The notes beneath the pieces were generated by a model, which was not told the DNA's origin, made no database searches, and was given only the letters and a program-made list of their open reading frames with translations. The position numbers were made by a program, and so were the translations under genes. A DNA stretch of 64,000 nucleotides, taken from the NCBI GenBank assembly GCA_916048055.1, contig CAJZHL010000003.1, forward strand, positions 1,426,001 through 1,490,000, read 5' to 3'. This stretch comes from Pedinophyceae sp. YPF-701 (taxonomy: Eukaryota > Chlorophyta > Pedinophyceae). How positions within the stretch are numbered: the first letter of the stretch is position 1; each line of letters opens with the position of its first letter. This document shows positions 41,034 through 53,205 of this stretch, piece by piece.

Positions 41034-42042
41034 ATGGCGGAGGCGGCAGGTGACTGCACTGATAGAGATGAGCGCGGGGCTTCGCTCCAGGGCCCTTGCT
41101 CTGGTGCTTTACTGCGGCAGCGGCGACCCTCAGTGCTCAGCCTTGCATGGCCGTGCCTGCCCAGGCTCGCCGCCCGCTGTCCACCGCTCGCGTTCCGGCT
41201 CGCTCGACACCTCACCGCCTGACAAACCGCGTCCTCTCGATGCGGCTGATATTTCGCCGTGACGCGCCGGTGTCGGCCCCGAAAGCTCACCCCATGCACT
41301 TCTGCGCGTTCGCGCGTCGTTCAACGTGCCGAAAGGCATGTCAACCGGCCAATTTGTGCGCAGATGGTGCACAGGGAGCCGTGCAACAGAGTGTGGCCCC
41401 GGCAGAGGAAGAGAAGCCGGCAGAGGTGAGGTGGACACAGCTGCATCTGGCATGGAGCCCGCGTGCTCCGTCGCCTGGCTCCTGCCGCGTCAGCAGCGAC
41501 CGATTCCTGCGCCGTTTGCGGCAAAGTCCTGCTCCGCCCTGTGTTTCGGCGTCATCACGGCGGGCAGATGAGCGTCGCACATCCCGCGCCCTGCAGCGCG
41601 AAAGTTGCCTGCGAGGGCGAACGAGGTTCACAGGTTGCCCTCGCCCTCACGACCCCGCGCCCTGTCTCTCGACTGCTCTCCAGGGCTCCGTGAAGTTCGA
41701 GAACGTCGAAGCGGCGCGGGACGCGGAGCGCGCCGCTCTCGAAGTGCACAACCAAGTCACTGCTGCGGCGATGCCAATCAGGCAGTACCTGGAAAGTACA
41801 GTGGTTCCGATCGTCATGGCGGGCATGCAGGTATGCAGGCCGCCGAGAGCGCGGCCACCGCGTCGCGGGCACCGCCGTGGCATCCGTTGGATCTGGTCCT
41901 CCTGCCAGCCCCGCGCGACACGCTGCAACGCGGTCTGCGCTCCGTCTCCGCCTCGCAGGCTGTCGTCAAGGAGCGACCCGACGACCCGGTCGAGTACTTG
42001 GCGACCTACATGCTCAAGAACAACCCCAGCAAGAAGGCATGA
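41034..42042 (+). CDS. DPY30: DPY30 (Set1/COMPASS core subunit)
   Basis: Small dimeric subunit of H3K4 methyltransferase complexes; DPY30-fold proteins also dock in axonemes. Four exons: 41034-41049 (only 16 bp: MAEAA plus one base), 41364-41425, 41684-41830, 41959-42042; 102 residues (human 99). The DPY30 motif spans residues about 59-95: RQYLESTVVPIVMAGM, VVKERPDDPVEYLATYML and KNNP. The tiny first exon was chosen because it is the only nearby ATG with a donor in the needed phase and gives the family's usual length. The middle of the gene is mostly intron. Confidence 0.88.
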
Positions 42043-42691
42043 GAGGGCACGTGCGCTCGTTGCGCAACACCGCGGACGAGGGCGCCTTGTCGCGCCTGCC
42101 GGCACCGCGGCGCGTCCCTTGCCACGGGACGAAGTCCGCGGGACGACGGGCTGGCCGTGTTTGGCGGCAGGTAGGGGCACAGATGTGATGGCTGGTTGGC
42201 GAGGCACTATTAGTGGCGATGTCGCTCCTCTGAAGAGCTGGATGAGCCTGCGCTGCTGGCCAGCCCCTTGAGCGAGCTGCGAGCGCGCGTGTCGTGGTCG
42301 CGGCCGTCGTCGCCGTCGTCATCACCTGACAGCTCGGGCCACTGGGTGCGCCTTGGCGCTGCGATCGTAGCCGCGGCGTGTTCCGCGACTGCGCATTGTG
42401 GTGGAGCCCGTGGGGCAGGGGCATCCTGGGATGATGCTTCTGGCACCGGCGCACATCTAGCGCGAACCTCGCTGAACTTCTGTGTCCCGCGCCCGTCGTT
42501 GCAGTGCACAGTGTTCGCGGACGAGAGTTTGCCGACGGCGCCACGGCCCGACCTGATCGCACGAGCAGCGCGATGGCAGGGAGCGTGTCCGCCCCGCCAT
42601 GCTCGACGGCAAGGCATCAAGCCCGATGCATCACAGGCCCATGCGCGCCACACCGCCACACAACGCCCGTGCTTGCCTCCGCCAGCACGGC
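42043..42691. other. Convergent spacer, DPY30 / CURT1
   Basis: 650 bp containing both 3' ends. No gene seen. Confidence 0.4.
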
Positions 42692-43743
42692 CTAGTTGCC
42701 GCCCGTGATCTTCTTCTTCAGGTCCTCGATGTCGGCGACGAGCTCCTGCCGGGACGACTTGAAGAGGAGGTAGCGGTAGACGAACCAGGCGCTGTACGAG
42801 AGCCCGATGAGCTCCATCAGCTTGGGGAGCAGCGGCACGCTGTTCACGGCGCCCACGACGGTGCTCGCCAGCCACAGCGCCACGATGCCGCCCACGACGT
42901 AGATGATGGCCGTCGTCTTGTCCTCAACCCTGCAGGGACGATCCGGAGCCCAGGAGGTGGGTTGAGGTGCGCGCACGCAGTGCAGTTGAGCCGGCGGGTG
43001 GCAGAGCTCTCTGCGCGGGCCAGCGCTCGCGCACGCACGCACACGCACGACTGGACCGAGGCGGAGACACGCGCTGCCGGGGCTTGCGTGCCGGGCGCGG
43101 GGAGCTGCCCGAAGGTAGGATGGCAGCACGACTTGGCACGAAATGTGGGTCGCAAGGGCGGCTGTGGCAGCCCGTCCGGTCATAACTACACGCTGGCATG
43201 GCAGCGCCCAGTGCGGTGCGTCCGACAGAGCGTTTGGGTAGGCGGGACGCTCGATCGCGGCAATCCTCCTTCGAGGCCACTGGAAAAAGCTCTCCCGCGT
43301 TCTGTTTGTGACGCGCTACCGGGGCCGCGGACACGCACGATGATTTCAACAATCTACATGGAGCACGGCTGGCCAAACAGGCCCAGCGGAGTCCGCCCGT
43401 AGCCGCAGAGCGCGGCTCATGCCCTGGGCCATCGCTCGGTATGGCTCGCTGCGCACGCGAAGCGGGTTGCTTGCAGCGGCAATGTCGCGAGCGAAAAAAA
43501 TACATCGAGCACGGCGCATCGTGACCGGTGTTGGGCGCGCCCTTACTTGTCCCAGGAGGCCTTGGCATCGGCGATGATGCTCTCGACGTCCACGGACGAC
43601 TCCTCGCCAGCCCGACGCGCCACGTTGCGGGCCTTCGACACACGCGGGGCCACCGGTGCGGCGCGCGGGCGCAGGGCCGTCACGCCGCGCGCCTGCGCAG
43701 CAGCACGCGCGGTGAAGGCCGAGCGGGCCAGAACCGTGTTCAT
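42692..43743 (-). CDS. CURT1: CURT1 thylakoid-curvature protein, plastid-targeted
   Basis: Oligomeric thylakoid membrane protein that bends grana margins. Two exons, 43743-43547 and 42929-42692, separated by a 617-bp intron (GTAAGG), giving 144 residues. Residues 1-45 are a transit peptide (MNTVLARSAFTARAAAQARG onward: Arg/Ala/Ser/Val-rich, no signal peptide). The CAAD domain follows: an amphipathic helix near DVESIIADAKASWDKVEDK, two membrane spans (AIIYVVGGIVALWLASTVVG and LMELIGLSYSAWFVYRYLLF) with NSVPLLPK between them, then a basic/acidic helix SSRQELVADIEDLKKKI. The last exon carries most of the mature protein. Confidence 0.92.
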
Positions 43744-44447
43744 CGCGTCTTCTAAAGGGGAACTGAAGCGAAGGAAAATGTCTTGTGTGCACCAGCCCCG
43801 CTGCTTGGCGCCCAAAAGGCGCCCGCGTGCTCAGACCATGGGACCCCTCCAAGGTCCCAAGGGAAATTCCCATTGGACGTTCCCGTGTCTTCCCCCCGCG
43901 TCGTTGCACGAGATCGGGGGGGCACATGCGGCACCGGCAACGCATCATCATACCAACGACGCGCGGTTTCTCCTGCAGCACGTCCACGATGCCGCGTACT
44001 CCACGCTTGACCGCGCACCTTGGCCACCTCGCGCACAGGCCGTCTCGCATCAGTCGCTGCCATGCACACGAGCTCGTGCCGCGGCGGCGCGCGAGCCGGA
44101 ACGTCCACTGGTCGGCGAGGCCTGTCGCGGGCCGGCGACCGACGTCCTCGCGCGGGCTGCCCAGGATGTGCGTGCAAAGCCAGGGAACACTCGCGTCCGT
44201 CCCTGCGCGTCCCCCGTGCGTCGGTCCCTGAGTGGCATGCGCGGTGATGTCGACGTGATGTCACTGGCGCGTGCTGCCACGAACGCCGTCCAGTCCTCCA
44301 CAGGCGGGCGGCCAGGGCGACGCGGACCGTGCGGTTGCCTCCCACAGAGGCAACTGCCTCATCGCGTCACAGGCGCACCGCTGCCTGCGATCACATTGCT
44401 GCGGACGCTTGCGGGCCGCGCGCGGCGGGGTCGCGAGGCCGAAAACG
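43744..44447. other. Spacer upstream of CURT1
   Basis: 5' flank of CURT1 and 3' flank of the coiled-coil gene, both on the minus strand. Long plus-strand frames here are antisense or compositional. No gene seen. Confidence 0.4.
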
Positions 44448-45134
44448 TCACGTGCACCGGTCAATACGCTCCACGAAGTCTCGCAGCCGCGCCACCTGCT
44501 GCGCGACCTGCGGGAGCCCCTGCAGGTTCCGATCCAATTCCTTGCACTTCAGAAGGAACTGCGCGCCTAGCTCGCTGTATTGCAGGCTACTGTCGGCATG
44601 ACTACGCACAGACTCGAGCAGCTGCTCCAGGGACTTGAAGGCACCTTGCAGCTCCTGTGCGGCGGGGAGGGGCGGGGAGATGTGAGACCGAAGCGGCTAC
44701 TTGGCTCTGCTCTGACCCGCTCTTGCGCTTGCGTCCGCTGTTCCGCCCTCGGCGGGCCGGCGCACGGCTGTCCCGGCGTCGCTGCTCACCTTGCCGAAAT
44801 TTGCCTCGCCTCGCGAGCGAGCGTCCTGAAGTACTTCACGGGCGGCGTGCATCTGCTCGGCCAGCGACAGCACCTCTTGCAGGCTCGGCTCCACGAAGGA
44901 GAGGAGGCGCGACAGCATGTGTGTGCGCGTGTTGACGCCGGGCTCGGGAACGGCGCTGAAGTCGAGCTCGTCGGCCGCGCGCTCTTGGTCGCCCCCGCCA
45001 CCGCTGGCAGCTTCGTCCGCGACGGGCTGCCCCTCGACGTCGGCGGAGCGCGTCGGGGGATGTCCCGGCGGCGGCGAGGCTGACCTAGGTTGTTCATGCG
45101 GCTCGGCGGGAGCATCGGAGGCCGCGGGATCCAT
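44448..45134 (-). CDS. Small coiled-coil protein, possibly BLOC-1/BORC-like
   Basis: Two exons, 45134-44790 and 44654-44448, phase 0; 183 residues. The N-terminal 60 residues are Pro/Ala/Ser/Gly-rich and disordered. Helical segments follow: THMLSRLLSFVEPSLQEVL, SLAEQMHAAREVLQDA, LQGAFKSLEQLLESV and VAQQVARLRDFVERID. Size and all-helical design, with a KCKELDRNL segment resembling the KxDL motif, suggest a subunit of a BLOC-1/BORC-type lysosome/endosome positioning complex. The similarity is weak and another tethering or kinetochore-like small coiled coil is equally possible. Confidence 0.6.
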
Positions 45135-45182
45135 CGTTTGTCCGCGACACGCGTTCCGGCACGTGCGAAGGCTAGCTGCTAT

Positions 45183-46086
45183 CTACTGTGTTGCGTCCGC
45201 CTTGGCGCCGACGCCCTGTGCCCGCAGCTCCTCCTCAGCCCTCTCCATCTCAGACTTCAGGCCGGCGGAGCCAGGTCCTAGCATGTAGATCGTGTAGCCG
45301 TAGATTCCCCCCGCGCAGCCCAGCACCGACCCGAGAATCAGCCAGCTGGGCACGAGGGGCTTCACAGAGCTGCAGCGTGCAGGACAAGCAGAGGGGCAAC
45401 ACCGTTGAGAGACAGACGGTCGCGCGATCTCTTGCTGCAACGCAGCGTCGCAGCTGTGCAGTGTGTATCGTCATGCGCTCTGCACGACCGGGCAGCATCG
45501 CTTTTCTCCGAAGGGCCCGCCTTTCTGCCATGGCTGGGCAAGCGGGGCTGTTCCCGTCTCGAACAGGCCGTGATCGGGACGGCAGACCGGCCCGATGTCA
45601 TGCCAGGCACACAGTCGAGCTAGCGCGCATTGCAAGGAGCGCCCGTGCGCGCACCTCGCCTTGTCCGCCTCGACAGCCTTGGCAATGCCGGGCGACCACG
45701 GCTGTTCCGCGAGCAGCTTGCCTCCCAGCACAACGCGAAACTTCTTCCCGCCGGGACCCACGGCCTGCCCAAGCTCTGGGTGCGCAGCGGCCTGCAAGGA
45801 TCCTCCCAGGAACGGCGCGACGTGACCCAGCGCTGGCCACACACAGACAACGACCCCGCACAGTCGCCGAGCAGCCACCTCGTGCAGCCGCGTGGGTGCA
45901 GAACATACAAGAGAGCGTGCGAGCGCGCGTGCGGGCTCCGTCGGCCACTGCGCGGTTCGTGAGGCGAGTGACCCTATGCCTGCGCACCTCAGCGTGCTTC
46001 GCGAGCGCACTGCTCGTCGAACAGAAGCTGCTTGATCCGCGGAACGACAACGAAGCCCTCAGTTGTCTGGAAGCCTGCCGCAACAT
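45183..46086 (-). CDS. Small mitochondrial membrane protein, unrecognised
   Basis: Three exons, 46086-45988, 45791-45655, 45369-45183; 140 residues. Exon 1 alone is a classical mitochondrial presequence (MLRQASRQLRASLSFRGSSS: Arg/Ser/Leu, no acidic residue). The mature part has GPGGKKFRVVLGGKLLAEQP, then one membrane span with Gly motifs (SWLILGSVLGCAGGIYGYTI) and a short charged tail (KSEMERAEEELRAQG). The design suits an inner-membrane assembly or supernumerary respiratory-complex subunit, but I do not recognise the family. It starts 475 bp from the divergent SET/MYND gene. Confidence 0.7.
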
Positions 46087-46560
46087 GACCCTCGAAAGGG
46101 GGACGCGAGAGCTCGCAGCGTGCAGTGAACACCAGGACTAGATGAGCGACCTCTGCCGCGGTCCGGCCGACTTCCCGAACGGATAGGATGCACGCAGGGC
46201 GCGTGGCCGGGTGGTAACGGGGCGGGGGAGGTGCGTTCCGGAGTCCCCGCCCGGCCTGGCTCATGATGCAGCTCAGTCGGACGGCTGTCCACCGCGGTGA
46301 CCGCCAGCACGCGCGGATGCGCCTCCTGCTTGCGCGTGCCATGTGGCTGCGCGGCAGGAAGTCGCGCTCACTCCCTGTCGCAGCGCAGAAGCCGCCCGGC
46401 GAAGCGTCTTTCCCGGCGACACGGTCCACTGCAGCCGGAGCAGGTATCAAGCTTGCAGGTGGCCGTCTGCGTTGCGGCGTGCCGTATCTGAACGTGCCGC
46501 GGTGGTGCACGTGCGGCTGAGTGCGTCCTCCGCGGTCAGGAGCGATCCGGTCCGTGCGGC
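46087..46560. other. Divergent promoter region
   Basis: 474 bp between the mitochondrial membrane protein (-) and SET/MYND (+) starts. No gene seen. Confidence 0.45.
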
Positions 46561-48219
46561 ATGTCGCATTCCTTCAGCATCGAGGACTTGCCCGGCAAGG
46601 GCCGTGGGCTCGTCGCAGCGCGGCCGCTACACGCCGGCGAGGTGATCGTCGCGGAGGAACCGGCTTTGACAGTGGTGTGCGAGGCGTACAAAGAGGTTTG
46701 CTGCTGCTCGTGTCTCCGGCAATGCACCGAGGTCCGTGCTGAGTGAAATCACCCGTGGCGGCTCGCCGGGCGCGGCATCGCCCCGCCCCCCCGCGACGAG
46801 CACGACACGCATGTGGATTTCGTTCGTTCGATCGTCGGTTGTGTTGCCGGCAGACCTGGGCATGCCTGGGCACCCACGTATCCCGCCGTGCAGGGACAGT
46901 CGGTTTGCCAGGCGTGTGGGCAGGCCAGCTTCTGCGGCCAGAACTGCTGGAACACCGCAACCACGACACCGGGCGTCCACGACCCGATGGTCTGCACTGG
47001 GCTCCGTGGTCTGGCGGGCGCCCAGATCCCCGCGGAGGACATCGACAGCGTTCGCTTTGTCATTCATGCTCTGGCGCTGCGACACGCGTCGGCGACGTCC
47101 GCGCCGGCGCTGGAACGGTGCGGCTCGTGCCGTCCGCGAAGATGGATGGGGCGAATCACGCCGCCGCGCGGACGGTCAGTGCGAGGACGCACATTGTCAC
47201 TTTTCCGATTGTCGTCCGTTCCCTACAGGTACTCAAAAATCATGGCGCTCTGCGGCATGCCCAGCGACACGCGTGCGGAGTACATTCACAAGGTCGCCTG
47301 CCACGCTCTCGGCGTTCCAGGCAGCGCCATCAGCGACATGGAGATCGCGGCCCTTCTTCAGAAGGACGTGCTCAACTCGTACGGCGTGATGGCAGGGCCC
47401 AGCTCCCGAGCCGCAGAGGTTGGTAGCACGTCTGGTTGATCGCGCCTGTTCTCCGGAACGTGCGCCGAGGGAAGGTGCGTCTGCACTGAGACATTCCAAC
47501 TCGTCCGCGTCGTGCGGTGCTGCACGTGCAGGAGCATTTCGAGAGGGACGTGCGGGCAGGATGTATTTATCCGATCGCGTCGCTGGTGAACCACGACTGC
47601 ATGCCCAACGCCGCTCGCGTGGACAACTTCGACAACGGCGACACCCGAATCGCGCTCGTCGCGCTGCACGATATTCAGCAGGGGCAGGAGATATGCCAGG
47701 TAGGCGAAGCCTGTGCAGCCTCGGGCGCGCGGCCAACGAGCACAGCAGGGGCTGCGCTGTACGGGCAAAGCGTTGGGTTCCACTTGTCGTGCTGCAGAGC
47801 TATGTACCCCTCAACTGGGCGTGGGACGAACGGAAAGCGAAGCTGTCCGACTACGGCTTCGAGTGCCGATGCGAGAGGTGCAGGACCGAGTTCGAGTGGC
47901 CCTCCGACGGGGAGGTGCGAACAACACACGCGGGAGACGTCAGGCCGCGGCTTTGCGCCCCTGTGCGCGCCGAGTCGTGCACTCGCCTTGAACTGAGCCC
48001 TCGCTCCGTTTCAATTCCACGCAGGGCGACGGCGTCGAGGCAGGTCCTCGGACGGAGATGGACATGTACCTGAGTCTGTTCTTCATCAAGTACATCTGCC
48101 CGAACGAGAAATGCGGAGGGACTCTGGTCCCGCTCGTGGGCCAGGGTAGATCCAAATGCAATGTATGCGGGAAGGAGCGTTCAGAGGAAGAGTTTCAGCA
48201 GGAAATTGGTGCACGATGA
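46561..48219 (+). CDS. SET and MYND domain protein (SMYD-like)
   Basis: Predicted lysine methyltransferase. Six exons: 46561-46731, 46894-47117, 47229-47418, 47532-47699, 47798-47914, 48025-48219; 354 residues. The SET N-part reads GKGRGLVAARPLHAGEVI. MYND zinc ligands are CCCSCLRQC, CQACGQASFCGQNC and HDPMVC, inserted within SET as in SMYD proteins. The SET core is IASLVNHDCMPNAARVDNFD with the NHDCxPN catalytic/cofactor motif, then SYVPLNWAWDERKAKL. The post-SET cysteines CRCERC are present. The C-terminus adds a CPNEKC...CNVCG zinc ribbon. All catalytic motifs are present, so it is probably active. Exon 1 ends in a GTCCG donor. Confidence 0.9.
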
Positions 48220-48476
48220 AACGCGGCAATCCACGAGGGAATGTAGCCATCAAAAACACGCACAACAAGCGCGGGCCGCTGCCTGCGCGCTGTGGAGAGT
48301 GACTGAGAGCGTCCACACATGATCAGCTCGCTCAGTGGCGCGCCGCTGCCTGCGCCTGAGGTCGATGATGTTCGCAGCCCCTGGGGGTCCTGCTGGTCCT
48401 TCTGCAATCTCTGAGGGCGCCATTTGAAAGCCCCGGAACCATAGTTCCGTCCATCACAAGATGTTCATCGTCGTAT

Positions 48477-49653
48477 CTACGCGTCGGTCTTTTCTTGCAA
48501 AACCAACTGAAGGTCCTGTGCAGTCGACCCTTGCATGCTGTGCACCTCGAAGTTCAGCAGTTGCCCGAGCGCCGACGGCGGCGACTGCACCCATGCGGAC
48601 GGAGCGAAGCCCACCAGCCCGGCGATGCCCACTGTGAAGCCTGCAGCACGGATGAGGTTGACTGTTGTGACAACTGCTTCCGCTGCGGAGAGCGACGGTC
48701 TGGCGGCCCAGCGCAGCACTCACCTCCGCGGCACGGATTGAGGAGACGGCCGGGAACTGTCCGCCCGTCCTTGAAAGCGTCCCGCACTTCTTGCAACACA
48801 GCCTCCTCGATGAAACTTGCGTGGGCATGCCTGCGAACAGGGGCGAAGCGAGCACCCGCCATCGCAGCGGCTACTTGCGATGCGGCGCATGCGCAATCCA
48901 TGGTCGGCGCTGGCGCGACATTCCTGGCGCCACAAGCGAGCACGCCTTGCCTGAGAGGTTGCAGCCAAGGCTCCTTGATCGGCGTGGTTCGATGCGTCAA
49001 CGTGAGCAGCACCTCGTCGCCAACTCGAACGTCGTCGTCTCCGGAGCGCTCCCTGCACATCGGCCATGCACGTGCAACGCCGTGTCCCGGGAACACCGAG
49101 GGTGCACAGGGCGAGCGGGCCAGCCTGGTCGCTAGGGTCGCTCACCTCTGCCCCGCCTCGCAGCGCACAACCATGTTGAGAGTGATGTCACGCCGTCGGT
49201 ACTGGTGCGGGCTATGCGGCAATCCAGTGTCGATCTGCACCCGCTTCGCGTCGACGGCCGAAACCCTGCCAACGAAGCGCATCCCACACAGGTCCGGTAG
49301 CGATGCACTCGAGGAGCGGAAGCCCTGCACACTTCAGCGTGACAATGCTGGTCCGTCGGAGGAGAAAAGCGCGAGGCGTGCACCCTCAAATCGAGAGGTC
49401 GGGCGGCGCTTGCCTGCATCTCCGTTGCTGTGAAGTGCTTCGCGCGCATCTGCATCAGCTCGTCCACGGGTCGCGGGCGTCTCTCTTGCCGCGCGTCCTC
49501 GTCGACTCTCGTGAAGCTGTGCGTCACGCTGTCGAGGTTTCCAGACGCGAGCGAGGTCGTGACGGCAACGCATCGCTGCCACAAGCCGGGGCTGCTCTCC
49601 GGCAGGTGCGCGCCGCGCGGCAACAGGGCTCGTGTTTTAGACAGGTGGAGCAT
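48477..49653 (-). CDS. Mitochondrial S1-domain protein, probable ribosomal subunit bS1m-like
   Basis: Five exons: 49653-49414, 49324-49146, 49052-48951, 48830-48724, 48640-48477; 263 residues. The N-terminus (MLHLSKTRALLPRGAHLPES) looks like a mitochondrial presequence. A first beta-rich unit has MRFVGRVSAVDAKRVQIDTG and DVRVGDEVLLTLTHR. The second matches an S1 RNA-binding fold: VPGRLLNPCRGGFTVGIAG then LVGFAPSAW. Mitoribosomal small-subunit protein bS1m has this layout, but a plastid S1 or other RNA-binding role is not excluded. Introns 1 and 3 are GC-AG (CAG|GCAAGC and AG|GCAAGG); no in-frame GT alternative was seen at either place. Confidence 0.7.
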
Positions 49654-50634
49654 GTTGTCGAAGTGAAGCGGCCGGGCTGCAGTGATTGGTGTGTCCTGAC
49701 AACGCAGCAAACGCGTGCCCCGGAAGATACACTACCTACCGAGTGCTCACGCGTCTCCTCGAACAACGACCCGACAGAGCGGATCGACATGGCGTGGCAC
49801 TCGCGCTCCCCATGGCAAAGGCGAGCTGGTGCCAGCTCGGCTTTTCCAGTCTCGGAAGTCTGACCGCGGAACACGTGAAAAAATTGCGCCGTCTGACAGG
49901 TCTGTCACTGAACTGCTGCAGGGTCGGCCGACGCGCGAACTGTACAACACTCAAATGCAGGCGTCACGGCTCACGTCCTCGTCCGAACCGAGGGCACTGC
50001 GCCTTCGCACGCGAGGCAGTGCATGATCATGGCGGTCGCTTGCGTGTGACCCGAGCCAAAGTCACGAATCCGGCGAGCTTCGCCCTACGTAATGAACTTT
50101 CAGTCTGACAAATGTGTCAAAACCGGAGGTCACAATAACCAAGGAAAGGGGTGGCCGAGAGCAACGACGTGGTGGAGTACCCGCACGCAAGATGAGCAGG
50201 CGGCGGCAACAGATGTCGGGGTCCTACGTGAGCTCTGCTGTTCTGCGGGAATGTCCTGGCCGCGAAATTGCAAGAGCAGGGCACATGAAGTTCGTGCTGG
50301 GAGAGGCATCATGCTTGAAAACAATGATGCTCACAAGAGCATGGTGAACATCACCTTGTCAAGGTGCGCTGACATCACACACAGGAGCTGCTCACCGATG
50401 ACAGCAGGAGTAGACCGGCACACACGACGCCAGTGTGCCATGCCTGAGAGTCTGTGCCCACCCCGAACCAAAGTCCTCTCTGGGAGTAATGCTGGGCGTA
50501 TCTCTCCTACGGCGTTCGCTGCGTTCAACATGTCGCAGTCACGTCTTTACCCCGACGGTCGTGCACGCGCATGGCCTGCTTGTTCCGACGGAGCATCGCA
50601 GACACCGCCCCTGAGCAGATGGTCAGGATCGCCC
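49654..50634. other. Spacer, no gene seen
   Basis: 980 bp between two minus-strand genes, noticeably less GC-rich than its surroundings. 5' flank of the S1-domain gene and 3' flank of ALG7. Confidence 0.4.
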
Positions 50635-52469
50635 CTACTTAGCGACATGTCGAATGCCGAAGGCAGCCAAGCAGCATATCCCCTGGATGCAGAGCAGCCT
50701 GAAACTGAGCACCTCCTCCTCGCACGGCCCGAACAGCCATAAGCAGAAGTTCAACAAGTTGTAGTTATTCGTCGCATGCAGCAGGCCGGTCTTGGGGTCG
50801 AGTCTGCACCGAGACACGGGATCGCCGGCACTCAATCGCTCACCACCCGCTGCCAGGGGCGAGGCATTGTCACGCCGGGAACACCACGCACGCCGCAAGG
50901 CATGTGCTCACCTGCCGAGGCGATGCCGTGGACAGGGCACAATTTTCAGAAGCTGCGGCAAGGAGTAGGCGAAATTGAAGAGCTGCGGAATGAAGAACAA
51001 CAGCAGCGTCTCCGGGAAGTGTCCCAGGATCCCCGCGACCGCCAGCACCATTCCAGCAAAGTATGTGTACGTGTCCCCCACGAACACCTTCGCCGGGAAC
51101 CTGCGGGGTGCCGGGGCACGGACAAGGCGGGAATGAGCCAAAGGTAGCTGCAGCCACAGCGAGGGAAGACGGGCGCCGTGGAACGAGCGGGGTGAGAGCG
51201 GAGCACTGTGATTCGCACCAGTTGTACTGCAGGAGGGCTCCCGTCGTGGCGAACAACGGCAGAACGAGGAACACGCTCACGAGGTGGGCGTCCGGCCGGC
51301 CCCATCCTTGTCCGAGCGCGAGCAAGTTGAAGGCCAGTATGCTCGCCGAGATGATGGCAGTTTGCCCGGCTTCCAGTCCATTGACGCCTGCAGGCAGGGA
51401 TCAGCGCGCGGGGTCTCGCCAGGGATGTCGACGAGAGGCACGGTGCACGCTCCGCGCGGGGCCGGACTCGTGCCTGCCAGGATGTTGATGGAGTTGGTGC
51501 AGAAGACGGTCACCAGCGCCATGGCAGCCTTGTACAAGGGGCCCAGTTCGAGGAGGTGCGGTAGACTTCCGACGACCGGAACTTGCAGCCCTCGCATCAG
51601 CCTGCACGTGACGAAGTGGTTCTGCCGCGTCTGGGCTCGAAGCATGACCCGAAGAAGCGCTGTTGACACCGTGCCCTGGGTCTCGTCTCACCTGGGTATG
51701 ACAACAGTCGTAGGCCCTGAATACGACACGAGGAGCGGCAATGACGCCAGCATGGGCATCAGAATCTTGTACCGCCATGGGATGTCGAGGACGTCGTCCG
51801 CGAAGCCGAGCAACAGCATGAAGCAAATTGACGCCATCCCACCGTTGTACTGCACCAGCCAGCTGTAGCCGTCAGAGTCAAGGCGCCTCCCTGTATCCAA
51901 CGGAACGACGGCGCATTCACGAGCCGTCGCAGGGCAGTGTCGCGCGTGCGACCGACCGCTGCAACGACCGCCGCCTCTCATTGCAAGGCGTCATATGTAG
52001 TACACCAGCACACCTTCGATCACCGTGTACACGAGCTGAAACAGGACGGCACACGAGAAGTAGACGCATCCGACGATCAGTCCAAGCGACTCCGGGATGA
52101 CTTGGTCCTCGGCAGCTGTCCCCTTCTTGTTCAGATCTTTGCCTTGCAGGTTCGCCTTTACGAACACATGCTTGACTCTGCGACGCTGCAGGGGCTGAGG
52201 TCGGATGAGACGGAGATGCCATTCGACCGCGCGCCGACGGTCGGCGCTGGCCAGTTCGCCCAGGCTGTTGGGCAACAGGCCGACAGCACATCGCACACTT
52301 GCCTGGGGATTAGGGCTGCCGTTGCGTAGAATCCAGCGACACAGACGCATATGCATGAGATGATCGCGTTGATCACTGGTCGTGAGGGCAGGTGGACCGC
52401 CAGGATCGCAGCTTGCGGGATGCAGCAAGCCAGCAAAACCGCCCACAAACGCCGCCTTGACGACAACAT
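50635..52469 (-). CDS. ALG7: UDP-GlcNAc:dolichyl-phosphate GlcNAc-1-P transferase (ALG7/DPAGT1)
   Basis: ER membrane enzyme making GlcNAc-PP-dolichol, first step of N-glycan precursor synthesis and the target of tunicamycin. Seven exons: 52469-52299, 52185-52006, 51849-51692, 51601-51474, 51387-51219, 51100-50912, 50803-50635; 387 residues (human 408). Motifs: GKDLNKK and [26 protein letters not shown] with the catalytic Asp pair, TNSINILAG joined to [31 protein letters not shown] and [11 protein letters not shown]. Many hydrophobic spans. The intron after 51474 needs a GC donor (G|GCACGA) to give the invariant ILAG-NGLEAG run; a GT donor a few bases on would insert two residues. Confidence 0.92.
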
Positions 52470-53205
52470 CTCTCAATGCACGCGCCCGGGATGCGCTTGC
52501 AGACAACAACTGTACACAGCGACGCGTCGGACGTCAGATCCTTGAACCGCGGCGGCTAGTATCGGGCTATACCCTCTTGCCCCATCAAGGCCAGCAGCTT
52601 GACGTGCAGCTTGCGAGGGCGTGCAGCGAGCTTGCGAGCGTTCGAGCGCGAGCGCGGCAGAAGACCCGCGCGATGTCGCGATGGCGCCGGGAATGCGACC
52701 GCGAGCCTGGCGCTCTCAGCGGCAGCGCCAGGTACTTCTTCAGGCCGGTGCCGGACTGAACAGTCGTCGCCCGGGTGTGTCCTTCGCGGAAGCTGTTCAA
52801 CATACCGCCGCCGAGTCAATTTGTGTCGGGGGCGGTCAGGCTGGGGCCCGGCCGGCGGAGTCAGCGTCGAACCGCGTCAAGGGCACGGCTCAGGGCCGCC
52901 GGGTGTGACCCCCCGTTGCGGCGTCACGCCTCCGGACTCACTGCGTTCGAGGCCCGGCACGTCTTCCTCAGTCCGCATGCTTTTGCTGTGCGGCCGACCG
53001 TCCACTTTTCAGGGTGCCCTCCCGCAGCAGGAGGGCGACGGAAGCGTTCCAACTGCTTCGCCACGATATCCGCCCAAGATCTGACGGGCTCCGCGATGGA
53101 GCTCCGGGGGGAGCGGGGCCCCCGGAAGCACCATCGCCAGTACGGCACAAGGTGAATGCGCCCTCCCGCGGGCGGCTGGCTTCGCAACCAGGGATATTCT
53201 CTGCA
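52470..53205. other. Divergent promoter region, ALG7 / MYB
   Basis: 735 bp between the ALG7 start (-) and the proposed MYB start (+). The MYB 5' UTR, and perhaps an N-terminal exon, lies here. No other gene seen. Confidence 0.4.

Noticed and set aside
53014-53205. Extension of the MYB N-terminus to 53014
   Set aside because: That frame begins with GTG, not ATG, and the extension has no conserved content.
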